This document shows positions 1-10,870 of a DNA stretch of 64,000 bases, piece after piece. Where the stretch lies: assembly GCA_029204225.1 (NCBI GenBank), contig CM055104.1:52880294-52944293 (forward strand). The letters run 5' to 3'. Source of the stretch: Diphasiastrum complanatum. Taxonomy: Eukaryota > Streptophyta > Lycopodiopsida > Lycopodiales > Lycopodiaceae. The first letter of the stretch is position 1; every line of letters starts with the position of its first letter. The translations under genes were made by a program, and so were the position numbers. Under the pieces are notes generated by a model. It searched no databases and was not told where the DNA came from. It was given only the letters and a program-made list of their open reading frames with translations.

Positions 1-990
<990 letters not shown>

Positions 991-1044
991 GATGAAATAT
1001 CACATAATTACTCTTGACAAAGCAAGACTGAACCCTTTGAAGCC

Positions 1045-1497
1045 ATTATTGCATGTGGATCTCGATTAGGAGGCATCTACAAATTGGATTCAAAAGAAAG
1101 TGCAAACTCTTGTGATAGCGCATATGTGACCAAGCTTTCCAAAGAAGACTTATGGCATAGAAGATTGGGGCATCCCAACTTCAAATCTATGCATTCTATG
1201 GTCAAAGATGTCAAAGCAATTGGCTTGCCAAAGATACTATCGAAGGAGTTCAAGCCATGTGAAGTATGGGCTATTGCACATTCACATAAGAGGCCATATC
1301 CAAGATCTTCTATCAAGACTCATCATCCATTAGAGCTTGTGATGAGCCACTTGTTTTGAAACCCTTTAATTGATGACTAGACAAGATTTACATAATTGAA
1401 AAAGATATGGTGTTTGATTATTTTCTCAAATTCAAAGCTCTTGTTGAAAAGCAATACCCTTTTAGGATCCAAGCTTTGAGATGTGGTGGTGGTGGAG
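1045..1497 (+). pseudogene. copia-A pre-integrase and integrase N-terminal remnant
   Basis: The translation contains the GAG-pre-integrase pattern of Ty1/copia polyproteins (DLWHRRLGHPNF) with the following zinc-ligand region (PCEVWAIAHSHKRPYPRS). The frame then breaks and the integrase continues in pieces up to the Ala-Leu-Arg-x-x-x-Gly-Gly segment before the second catalytic Asp region. At 1,498 it is cut by an LTR. The integrase resumes at 4,449 with the next residues of the same domain, so copia-A is the host of a nested element. Several stop codons make it non-functional. Gag and protease of copia-A are not seen upstream. Confidence 0.85.
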
Positions 1498-2145
1498 TGT
1501 TAGATTTGACAATTTTCAAGTTGTATAAGCTAATTGTTTGATTTCTATGTGGATCCACACGTGTGAGGACCTATCCACACATGTGAAATGTCATGTGAAA
1601 ATTTCAAATCCATTGTACATATCTTCCATAAAGGACAAATGCCAAATCTCCTATTTTATAGGATCTATCTCCTAGAATGTAGGAATCTAGAAGGTCAACA
1701 CTAGCCACCAATGATGATGTGGAAAATTAGTGGAATATAAGCGAAATGGATTAGGATAAGCTCAATGAGTTGTCTCACATGTGCTGGAAGTGGCTTAGAG
1801 AGAGAAATCCACTATTGTGTACTTGATCCATGATGGATCCATTTTGAAGTTAATCTTGATGTTTGGGAGGAAAACTTGTTGTTATCACTCTATTATGCAT
1901 GATCTTTTGGTTTGAATGCTTAGGATCTGATTACTAATCATATTTTCTATTATCAGGCCATACACTCACTCTACTTCACATGTGTGAGGCCTCATTATTT
2001 TTTATTGTTCCTGCTTGGAAGTGAAGTAATTGACAATGAGAGCTAGTTTTTAAGTGTTAGCCTTGATCTAGGGCAATCATCCAAGTTTCCAATCACTCTT
2101 ATTGATCTAAAGATCTAATTAAGATCCACTTACTGATTTTAATCA
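1498..2145 (+). repeat. copia-B left LTR
   Basis: Starts TGTTAGATTTGACAATTTTC and ends CA just before a tRNA-Met-type primer-binding site. It matches the right copy at 3,817-4,448 over its whole length with many differences (648 versus 632 bp). It contains CACACGTGTGA at 1,556-1,566 and TCACATGTGTGA at 1,976-1,987, palindromes that recur in other LTRs here. Confidence 0.88.
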
Positions 2146-2158
2146 TGGTATCAAAGCC
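2146..2158 (+). promoter_or_regulatory. copia-B primer-binding site
   Basis: TGGTATCAAAGCC directly follows the left LTR and matches, with one change, the TGGTATCAGAGC site complementary to the 3' end of plant initiator tRNA-Met used by copia elements to prime minus-strand DNA synthesis. Confidence 0.85.
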
Positions 2159-2729
2159 AAGTCTAAGAGCATAGGTAATGATCAATATCTCTCCATTTTG
2201 TAGAAAGCATTGGTGCTAAAATCAATTTTAGAGAGGGCAAGCCTAATCATTTGATTACTACAAACTTTGATGTCTATATGTGGATTGGAGATTCAGGTGT
2301 ACTTCTCACACATGTGGGAGGCTTCTTTACTTGTACTTGCTTCATATTAGAAAAATCTTCAAAGTTTTGCATCATACAAGTTTGTGAGACTGTAATGAGT
2401 GATTTGCCTTGTAAAAATCAATTGCTTCATAATAGATTTGATGTGAATTTGTGATAGATCTTTATGAAATCACTTAATCATTGAGAGATAGTGAGGATGT
2501 TGATGCTTTTTGGTCCTAGAGAGAGACTAAAGTCATTTTGATCACCATAGGAAGGCTGAGTTCTTCAAAGAATCAAATCTAGACAATCAAGTGAATAGCG
2601 GGTGTAGAATTTCATTCCTCGTTCTTTTTGAATTTAAGATCATTCTAGATCTTGATTCTTGAGTTCAAGAGAGCTGTCTTTGAGACTAAATTCTGAGAAA
2701 GAGTATAGGGAGAGCCTAAAATTACTTTT

Positions 2730-3345
2730 TGGTGTACTTGAAACTAGTGAGATGGCATCCATTAGTGCATACCTTCTTGAAGCTAGTGAGAGGCTCAATT
2801 CTAGTAACTAATAAATTTGGAAAATTAGAATGGCCTCACTTTTATTGTTCCAATATCTTTTTGATCTTGTCATTGGTGAGGAAGAAGAACCTCAAGGTGG
2901 ACAAGAACAAGTGACGTACAAGAGAAAAGCTAGATTAGCATTGCATTGTATTGAAAAGAGTGATAGTAATGAGCTTCTAAAAGAAGTAGCTACGTGTGCC
3001 TCGACCAAGGAGGCTTGGGACTCCTTGCAAGGGATTTATGAATCTAAAAACACCTCTAGAGTGCTAATGTTGAGAGAAAAATTACTTCAAGGTATTAGAG
3101 CTAGTGAAGAGAGTGCTCAAGATTATGTCTTGAGTTTCAAATCACTCAATAAGGAGCTTTCTACTATAAGTGAAAGAATCCATGATGAAGAACTTGTACA
3201 AATCATCCTAAATGGTCTTGGAGATGAGTTCTCCAATTTAGTACAAAGTTTTGCCATACAAGAATCCTTACCCTCAATTGACAAGCTACATAGTGGAGAT
3301 GAGAAGGAAAACTTCTCAAGAAAAGGCAAGACGAAGACTAAATCA
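2730..3345 (+). pseudogene. copia-B gag (UBN2-type) pseudogene
   Basis: Typical copia Gag: an N-terminal Leu-Glu-Ala-Ser-Glu-Arg-Leu segment in one frame, then a longer frame from 2,830 with the UBN2-like run through STKEAWDSLQGIYESKNTSR, Leu-Arg-Glu-Lys and LVQIILNGLGDEFSNLVQSF. It ends near the linker before the zinc knuckle, which is missing. The 5' portion carries in-frame stops, and frame changes split the coding region. It is closest in this window to the gag of copia-I at 46.7-47.1 kb. Confidence 0.82.
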
Positions 3346-3816
3346 ACCAAGGAGTGGGAACTATTCCTTTATGTCTTGGATCCTCTAAAATATTGGATCT
3401 TGCAAATGTACTTTATGCTCCAAATCTTACTAAGAGCTTACTTAGAGTTGGACAGCTAATGGATAATGGATTAGATGTCCATTTCAAGAATGGTGTTTAC
3501 TCAATAATGGCGAATGACACTTGCTTTGCAAATGGATTCAAGCAAGGGAGGTTGTTCAAGTTGGATGCTACTATGTTTTTTGGAAGTGTGAACATGGCTA
3601 AGGAGGATCTTACACAAGTGGAGCTTTGGCACAAGAGGTTGGGACATCCCAACTTCAAATTTATGGAGATAAATTCAATGTTAAAGTGCGGAAAGTTTTG
3701 TGAGGCCTGTATCCTCTTAAAGGCTCACAAGCTACCTTTTCTAATTAGAGCTTCCAAGCCACTTGAACTTATTCATTATGATGTGCACTCATTTTCTCAA
3801 GCAGCCAATGGAGGAG
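3346..3816 (+). pseudogene. copia-B protease-end and pre-integrase remnant
   Basis: One frame encodes the C-terminal half of the copia aspartic-protease region (ANVLYAPNLTKSLLRVGQL) and the GAG-pre-integrase zinc-binding segment (ELWHKRLGHPNFKFME, then CEACILLKAHKLPF). The DSGAxSHM active-site part is gone, lost in the junction with gag. At 3,817 the frame runs into the right LTR without integrase. Confidence 0.82.
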
Positions 3817-4448
3817 TGTTATATTTGACAATTTTCAAGTTGTATAAGTTAATTGTTTGATATCTATGTGTCCACATGTGTGAGGACATTTCCACACGTG
3901 TGAAATGTCATGTGAAAAGTTCAGATCCATTGTACATAGCTCCATAAGAGACAAATGCCAAATCTCCTATTTTATAGGATCTCTCTCCTAGAATGGAATG
4001 GTCAACACTAGCCACCAATGATGATGTGGAAAACTGGTGGAATCTAAGCTAAATGGATTAGGATAAACTCAATGAGCTGTCTCACACCTGTTGGAAGTGG
4101 CTTAGAGAGAGAAATCCACTATTGTGTACTTGATCCATGATGGATCCATTTTTAAGTTAATCTTGATGAGCATTGGTTAATCTTGGGAGCAAAACTTTTG
4201 TTATCACTCTCTTATGTGTGATCTTTTCGTGTGAATGCTTAGGATCCAACTAGTGATCACTCACTATACTTCACAGGTGTGAGGCTGTGGGATCACTATT
4301 TTTTATTGTTCTTGCTTGGAAGTGAAGTGATTGACAATGAGAGCTAATTTTAAGTGCTAATCTTGATCTAGATAAATCATCCAAGTTGCCAATCACTCTT
4401 ATTGATCTAAAACAGATCTAATTAAGATCCATTTACTGATTTTTATCA
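3817..4448 (+). repeat. copia-B right LTR
   Basis: Homologous to 1,498-2,145, beginning TGTTATATTTGACAATTTTC and ending ATCA. It holds CACACGTG at 3,893-3,900 with a CACATGTGTGA variant 20 bp upstream. The next base resumes copia-A integrase. Confidence 0.87.
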
Positions 4449-6431
4449 AAGAGTACATCTCCAACAAGTTTCATGATTTTTGTGAGCAAGAAGAAATCAA
4501 AAGAGAATTCTATTGTGCCTATTCATTCCCCTTCTCAAAATGGGGTGGCCAAGAGGAGGAATAGATCTCTACGTGAATGTGCCAAAGCTCTAAGAATTGA
4601 AGCATCCTTGCCTAAGGATTTTTGGGGAGAGGCCATCAATTTTTCCAATTATCTATGCAATAGATTCCCTCATCTTGCTCTTTGAGGAAATACACCTTAT
4701 GAGATGCTACATAAAGAGAAGCCTAGGGTTGATCACCTTAGAATCGTTGGATGTGTTTGATTTTTTCATGTCCCTTTGGAGACTAGGAAGAAGGATGATC
4801 CTAGCTCAAGCAAAGGAGTTATGGTGAGATATTCATCTACCAAGAAGAAGTGTCCAAGATGCACTCCATTCAAAGGAGTGGTATGAAGCTATGAAGCAAG
4901 AGTATTATGCTTTGATTACCAACAACACTTGGGAGCCAATGGATCCACCATCCAACAAGCATATCATTAGTTGAAAATGGGTTACTAGAATCAAGTACAA
5001 CAATGATGGTTCCATAAAAAAGCTCAAATCAAGGCTATAGGCAAAATGATATGCTCAAATCCAAGGCCTTGATTATGAAAAAACCTTTTCACCCATTGCA
5101 AAGATGGTAACTATAAGGATCATCATCTTTATTTCTTGCTACTTCAAATGGAAAATATTCCAACTAGATGTCTCCAATGCTTTTCTCAATGGATATCTTG
5201 AGGAGGAGATATATATGGAGCAACCACAAGGCTTCATCAAGCATGGTGAATAATCCGAAGTTTGCCTCGTTTTCAAAAGTCTATATGGGCTTAAGCAAGT
5301 CCCAAGATCATGGTATGCAAGGCTCAACTCATTTCTTATCTCACTTGAATTTGTTCTAAGTGACAATAATCCTTTCGTGTACATCAAGTTTGAAAAATGT
5401 CATCTTGTTATTCCTATCATCTATGTAGATGACATTATCTTATGTGGAAGTTGCATGAAGCTAGTAGATGAAGCTAAAAGTGCACTTGGTAGTGAGTTCA
5501 AAATGCAAGATCTAGGAGAGCTTCACTACATTCTAGGCCTAGAGATTGATCTTTGTCATGATTAAATATGCTTTTATGACTCAATCTAGATATGCTCTTT
5601 CAATGCCCAAAAAGTTTCATATGGAAAATTGTAAGAGTGTAGACAAACCTATGCAGCATATTGTAAAATATCCTAATAAGGGAGATGAAAGATCCTATGA
5701 GGACATCACCCTTTTTAGGAGTCCTTGATCTGGTTGACCAACACTAGGCCCGATTTGAGCTATTGTGTGCACAAGCTAAGTCAATCCATGCAACATCCCA
5801 AGATCTATCTTGAGGTATGTATCTTCAACACATGATAATGGACTACTCTACAAAAGTGAAGATCTATCTATGAGGGCTACATTTCACATGGAAAGCCTAA
5901 TCATGTGTGTTCTCTACAAAAGATTTTGTATGGACTTAAGCAAACACCAAGGAGTTGGTATGCTAAGCTTAATACTTTTTTACTTTTATGGTCATTCAGT
6001 TTACTATAGATTTGTTGGAAATGGTGTTACAATTCTTCTAATCTATGTGGATGATAACATTTTGAGTGGAGGCAACAATCAAGATATTGGCGATATCAAG
6101 ATGGCACTAAAAAAAGAGTTGACACGATCTTGCTTTTTTGCATTATATCTTGGAGCTCAAGTGCATCAAATATGAAGATATACCTTTGATCAAATGTGAC
6201 AACATCTTGGCCCAAGCCCTTGCCAACAATCCTATCTTTCTTGCAAGAGCAAGCATATTGGAGTTGCACATCATTTTGTAAGGGAAAAGCTTATTGGAGA
6301 AGAGATCAACTTGGAGCACATTGGATCATCTTCATGCATTGTCGATCTTCTCACCAAGCCATTGCTCAAGTTCATCAAGACAACCTTGGCTTGATTCCAA
6401 AATCTATGCTTGATTAGAATAGATATCTTTT
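4449..6431 (+). pseudogene. copia-A integrase C-terminus, reverse transcriptase and RNase H remnant
   Basis: After the copia-B insertion the integrase resumes (Tyr-Ile-Ser-Asn-Lys-Phe-His-Asp-Phe-Cys-Glu, then the QNGVAKRRNRSL region, where the usual catalytic Glu of VAER is Lys). Reverse transcriptase follows from about 4,870 with WYEAMKQEYYALITNNTWEP, LDVSNAFLNGYLEEEIYMEQ, a GLKQVPRSWYARLNSF segment and the catalytic Tyr-Val-Asp-Asp at 5,422-5,433. RNase H pieces run from about 5,730 to 6,417, ending with a VDLLTKPL motif. Many stops and frameshifts (for example near 4,974, 5,038 and 5,251) make it inactive. A second RT piece from another lineage lies inside the RNase H part (5,880-6,140). 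Confidence 0.87.
5880..6140 (+). pseudogene. Extra copia RT patch inside copia-A RNase H
   Basis: After the RNase H start (MRYVSSTHDNGLLYKSED) the sequence returns to reverse transcriptase: PNHVCSLQKILYGLKQTPRS in one frame and VTILLIYVDDNILSGG in the next. These match the RT of copia-F at 34.5-40.4 kb better than the RT of copia-A a few hundred bases upstream, which reads IPIIYVDDIILCGS. RNase H then continues from about 6,180. It is a transferred piece, by template switching, gene conversion or insertion. Confidence 0.7.
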
Positions 6432-6517
6432 AAGGAGGAGTGTGAAATTTTGTAAAAGTGATCTATGTTGAGTTAGGGGTTGTATTGATTTTTTGTGTCT
6501 CCATCCACATGTCAATA

Positions 6518-6520
<3 letters not shown>
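6432..6520 (+). repeat. copia-A polypurine tract and truncated 3' LTR
   Basis: AAGGAGGAG at 6,432-6,440 is a typical polypurine tract, followed at once by TGTGAAATTTTG, the start of a copia 3' LTR. Only about 80 bp of this LTR remain before a microsatellite at 6,521. Confidence 0.65.

Positions 6521-6600
<80 letters not shown>
6521..6600. repeat. Compound microsatellite (CT)24(CA)16
   Basis: A CT run at 6,521-6,568 passes directly into a CA run at 6,569-6,600. It sits between the truncated copia-A LTR and the gypsy-A LTR. The related gypsy-E LTR has a short impure GA tract at the matching place (about 60,910-60,945). Confidence 0.97.
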
Positions 6601-6602
<2 letters not shown>

Positions 6603-6850
6603 GCATAAGAACATACAATCCCAATAATATTCAGATCTAACAATTAGCAAATACAACAAAAGCATGAGAGATGGAGGAAAAAGGATAGAGAGCAAGGACA
6701 TTCACAAGTCCATTTCATAAGAGAGCCAATTTGCTTATATTGAAATGAAGATTTGAACATGAGAAGCAACTCGAGTTTGCCCCTATTTATAGTGGAGAGG
6801 AGGGCCTTGGCCTCAAAATCCTATTCAAATTTAAATCATCTGGGCCCAAC
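6601..6850 (-). repeat. gypsy-A LTR fragment
   Basis: On the minus strand this reads as the same LTR found on the plus strand at about 60,630-60,900, with shared blocks around CAACTCGAGTT, ATCTTCATTTCAATATA, GAATGTCCTTGCTCTCT and CCTCCATCTCTCATGCT. A TATA-like CTATAAATAG (minus strand) lies at about 6,784-6,793. The outer end is lost in the microsatellite and the inner end fades near 6,840. Confidence 0.75.
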
Positions 6851-7790
6851 GAGTTGTTATCATCAAACATATCCATAAATCCTTGGGTATTTGGTGAAAT
6901 GACTCAGGTTTGTGGGGGGGTGAGATGACTTGGGCAGCTGTGATTGGAATAGTAGATCCAGTGACCCTGTGAGGAAGAGGAGACGAGGGATGCATCAGTG
7001 GATTGAGAGGTGGGTAGTTCAGTGCGAATTGTAGTAGGGTATGAAAGCGCAGCTGAAGATGTCTGCCTAATGTGACATCAGGATGCAGAAGGCGAGTCAA
7101 GAATGATGACCTCGTTGTGCACATGACAACGACTATGAGAACTTGAAGCTTGGTGTGACGACTCAGCCGATGTGTCTTCATATACTAATAACATGACGTC
7201 AGAAACAAACCCATGGATTTTATTATCAAGGTAGGAGATGAAAAGGAGAGACTGCAAACTGTTGCTTGGTATTGCTTTGAATGGCCAACTTGAGCTCACC
7301 AAAGATGGTCTTGAACCAATTATAGGGTTCTAGTGATTGGCTATCAAGCTTGTTATTAGATTCTACTATGCGATGCATAATTTGAGAAGAGATGCGTTTC
7401 TTCTTGAGGTTGCCAACCATCAGGAAGCTATTCAGTAGCTGTGCAGCGACATGGATAATTGGATCACGGATGCATTCTAACAAGTAGCCATCATTTGTCC
7501 ATTATAGTTCATCAGAGGTGTCCATAAAGGGCTTTATGACACTCTTGGCATGCTTATGTTTGGGTGAGGGCTGGCTGCTAAAAGATATGCCTATGGTTGC
7601 AAGGGTGGCCTCTATCACACGCACCTTGTGTGTAGCGGTTTGGTAGGTGATATAGAACTTAGCTTTGGCCTCTGTCTAGGGTGCCAAAGGCCATGATTAT
7701 GAATCCCATATTAAAGATGCGCTCGTGGATCTCCATTGCAGTGGTCAGCAAGGTTCATCCATTGAGCCACCATGCTTGTTCAGTACTATG
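6831..7790 (-). pseudogene. Unrecognised coding remnant between gypsy-A integrase and LTR
   Basis: Three overlapping minus-strand frames of 74-116 codons cover this stretch. One includes LECIRDPIIHVAAQLLNSFL and LEPYNWFKTIFGELKLAIQS, which look protein-like (mixed composition, alternating hydrophobic and charged residues). I recognise no family. The position, downstream of integrase and before the 3' LTR, is where some Tat/Athila-type gypsy elements carry an additional ORF, so it could be a decayed extra ORF of gypsy-A. Transduced host sequence is the alternative. Confidence 0.3.
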
Positions 7791-8131
7791 AATATAGGTT
7801 ATAAAAATTTTGGTGAAGGAATCTAAGGTACTGAACTGATCCAGTGAAGGTTTTCAAGATCTGGCGAAGGTTCATCCTTCACCCAGGTATTGTAATAAAT
7901 GCAAATTTTGAAAATCTATACCTCTGCCCAACCTAATTTTGGCATTTTGAATCCATCTATCAGGTCGACAAAGGTTCCCAAAATGGCATAATGCTAACTG
8001 CAAATGAGGTAGCAACTATAGAAGACAGCCTTCGCCCAAATTAGTATAGGTATATCTGGGGTGGATGTGTGATCTTCAATCTCAGCGAAGGTCTAAGACT
8101 ATTTGTGCAAAATATGACTTGAAATATTTTT
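7791..8131 (-). other. gypsy-A non-coding spacer with CGAAGGTT motifs
   Basis: No open frame. GCGAAGGTT, ACAAAGGTT and GTGAAGGTT recur. The reverse complement of this motif (AACCTTCGC, ACCTTCGCC) recurs in the leader of gypsy-E at 61,640-62,130, which supports both belonging to one family. Confidence 0.45.
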
Positions 8132-9314
8132 TCATAAAAAATTATCTTCTGAAAATACTTTCTTTCCTCTTTTTTCACTATGATGACTTTTTTGACTTTT
8201 GCTCATCATTCTGTTCTTTTTTTTCCTTCTTTGAAAGAAAAGAAAAATCACTCGAGTAATAAAAAACAAGAAAATTGTAAAACAAGCAAAACAAGACTGA
8301 CAAGGTGTTGGATCATTTTGATTGAATTGGTTGATCTGGCACTGCCAAAACTTGCCTATTCGGTTGTCATTCACCGGAGTGTCGAATCTTTTTCCATCCA
8401 AATGTTCTAAATTGACCGCTTCATAGTTCAATACTTCTTTCACTCTATATGGTCTTTCACCCATGAACTTCAATTGTCTTTAATCAGTTTCGTCTTATAC
8501 ATTAGTGCTAGATCTCCTTCCTTCAGATCTTTTTTGTATAATCGGCGATCATGCCATGTCTTGCAACATGCTTTCTTTGCTGCTAATGCATGAACTGCCA
8601 TCAATCTGGTCTCACAAAGTTTTTGTAAATCCTCATGACGCATCTGGAAGGATTTCACATCATCCAACCCTTATGTTGCTACTATGCGTAGAGATGGTAT
8701 CAAAAACTCAATTGGCGTAACTGCATCTTGTCCATGAACGAGCCGAGATGGCGTTTGATTTGTACTACCTTTCTAAGCTATTCTAAATGCCCATAAAGCC
8801 GAATAAAGCTTATGTTCCCAATCAAAATGACTTGCTTCTACCGTTTTTGTCATAATGTTGCAGAGAATCTTGTTGGAAGATTTAGCTTGGCCATTACCTC
8901 TCAGATAATACGGAGTACTAAACCGATGAATAACGAAAAAGTCTTCCAACTGACACTTTATCGTTTCATTCACAAAATGTGTTCCGCGATCACTGACGAT
9001 CTCGATAGGACATCCAAATCTAGTAATAACGTTCTCATAGAGAAACTTAATCATTGATTTTTCTGCAACTCGAACTGCTTGCGCTTCAACCCACTTGGTC
9101 ATATAGTCAATTGCAACAATGATATATCTAGCCTAAGATCCTCTTGTCGTAGGGTGAATAGGACCAACATAGTCGAGGCCCCATTTCTCGAATGGTGCTT
9201 GTGATAAGACTGGATGTAAACGTTCATAATTCTGTCAAGTAGGACGACGTGCTTGTTGACAAACAGCACATGACCGGATATAATTTTCTGTATCTTTGTG
9301 TAGGCCACCAACAT
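8132..9314 (-). pseudogene. gypsy-A integrase remnant
   Basis: Read leftwards from 9,314, this gives the Ty3/gypsy integrase: a core segment (WGLDYVGPIHP and ATIDYMTKWVEAQAV-like pieces in neighbouring frames), then IEIVSDRGTHFVNETIKCQL with the second catalytic Asp. In STPYYLRGNGQAKSSNK the usual catalytic Glu (GQAE) is Lys. The C-terminal part follows at 8,470-8,667 (HDRRLYKKDLKEGDLALMYK) and 8,132-8,473 (PYRVKEVLNYEAVNLEHLDG). Frame changes lie between these blocks, so it is non-functional. It encodes the enzyme that would insert element DNA into chromosomes. Confidence 0.85.
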
Positions 9315-9549
9315 CCTTATTGTAAAAGTTTGCGAACAGTGATATCTGTGTGTCCTCCGTCCATGCCATCATGAGAAAACATGATAAGTTCAGGTACTTT
9401 CATGCGGCAAAACGTAAAATATCATCCATTCCTCGGCGACAACAATCAATTGATAAGATTGTGCCTTATGAATTAATTGTCTTTTCTGTACTTTTGTCAA
9501 GGAAATTATTGGGTTCGCCAAAAATAAGATAATCAACAATATATGTTGC

Positions 9550-10560
9550 CTACTTAGGTACCGCTTCTACATAAAATAATGCAGCATCTAGTAGTTCATC
9601 ATCCACTTCAGTATTAACAGGCGCTAATTCAATCCTTGAAACATAGTCGGCTAGATAATGTTGTTTACCCTTTCGAATCACAATGCAAAAATCAAATTTG
9701 ATCAATAATACTAACCATCTCGCAATACACCTTGTGTTGCATGTCTTGTTCACCAAATAAAGTAACGGCTTATGATTAGTATAAAATACAAAATGCGTTG
9801 CCAATACATAATGTCGAAACTTTTTAACAGAAAAAATCACGGCCAACGCTTCACATTTAGTTATCAAATAATTATTTTCCGTATCTGTAAGCTGTCTGCT
9901 TACAAACCTGATAGGATCATTCTTCTTGTATTCACTTGGCTCCGTCAAAACTGATCCAATGGCATATTTTGATGCATCAGTGTGAACGTGAAACTCAATT
10001 GTCCAGATTGGAGCTCGTAGTATTAGTGCAGAAGCTAAAGCTTTTTTTAATTTCTCAAATGCTTCCAATGCCTATACTGTCTAAATTGGTACAATGGTTA
10101 ATTTATATATAGGTCTTGCTAAATCTATAAAGAATAGTATGAAAATCCGATAGCAATTTGCATGACCCATAAAAACATTGACTCCTCGAATTGTTCCTGG
10201 CGGTAGTACCTCGATAATGACTTTGATTTTGGAATACTCCGTAGCAATGCCATGTCTTGATATCACATGTCCAAGGACAACTTCATGAGTAACCCAAATT
10301 TGAGGTTTTTCTAGATTTAAGGAGGTTTGGTATTTGTGACAATGTTTAAATACTTTTTTCAAATGATCCAAGTGGTCTGTATCTGCACTATGCACTCCAA
10401 GATCATCCAAGTAAATTTCAAGAAATTTTTGTAAGTAGTTATTAAAGACAACCTGCACACTCTTTGAAATGAGCTAGGTGCATTACAAAGTCCAAACGAC
10501 ATAACTTTACAAGCATAAATTTCACACATTTTTAAAATCAACTTTTTGAGATGAATTTTT
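9550..10560 (-). pseudogene. gypsy-A reverse transcriptase and RNase H remnant
   Basis: The frame at 9,550-10,068 is a gypsy RNase H region (FHVHTDASKYAIGSVLTEPS, then NNYLITKCEALAVIFSVKKF, FYTNHKPLLYLVNK). Upstream at 10,081-10,541 is the RT palm and thumb, with CNAPSSFQR and the catalytic core Ile-Tyr-Leu-Asp-Asp within FLEIYLDDLGVHSADTDHLD. Fingers and earlier RT are missing before about 10,560. There are stops between pieces. Order RT, RNase H, integrase from right to left is the Ty3/gypsy order. Confidence 0.9.
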
Positions 10561-10870
10561 CAATTTCATGACCGTATTATAGTGTTGCTTATCTTGTTTC
10601 TTTGTCATAGGTCCTGCCATCTTATCCTCAAATATATCAATATAACTGCTTTTGGCGATTTTATTGTTGGCTCATCCGTTTTATTTTGAACTCCATATCT
10701 TGTAGAATCCATATGATTGAGAATATGCTCATTCATACGTTCTGTCTCTCCATTGTAAGTCAAAGAATGACTAACATGTATTAGATCATCTTCAATCGGA
10801 TTTGGAATTGGGTCAGTTGATATACAAGCTAAGTTCATTATATTCAATGGAAAAGTGATCGACGTGTCCA
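10561..10870 (-). other. Uncertain junction between gypsy-A and copia-C
   Basis: An 88-codon minus-strand frame (10,605-10,871) has no motif I recognise. Gypsy RT homology ends to its left and copia RNase H homology ends to its right, so a breakpoint or a degenerate part of gypsy-A lies here. Confidence 0.35.

Larger units (their letters stand above)
1498..4448 (+). mobile_element. copia-B: nested, internally deleted Ty1/copia element
   Basis: Two related LTRs (1,498-2,145 and 3,817-4,448) flank an internal part holding only a primer-binding site, gag and the protease to pre-integrase region. Integrase core, reverse transcriptase and RNase H are absent. The coding part runs directly into the right LTR at a GGAGGAG stretch that belongs to the integrase coding sequence, so the deletion joined integrase to LTR. 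The element sits inside the integrase of copia-A, which continues on both sides. The flanking pentamers are TGGAG on the left and AAGAG on the right, a possible decayed target duplication. The LTRs differ by several indels and substitutions, so the insertion is old. Confidence 0.8.
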
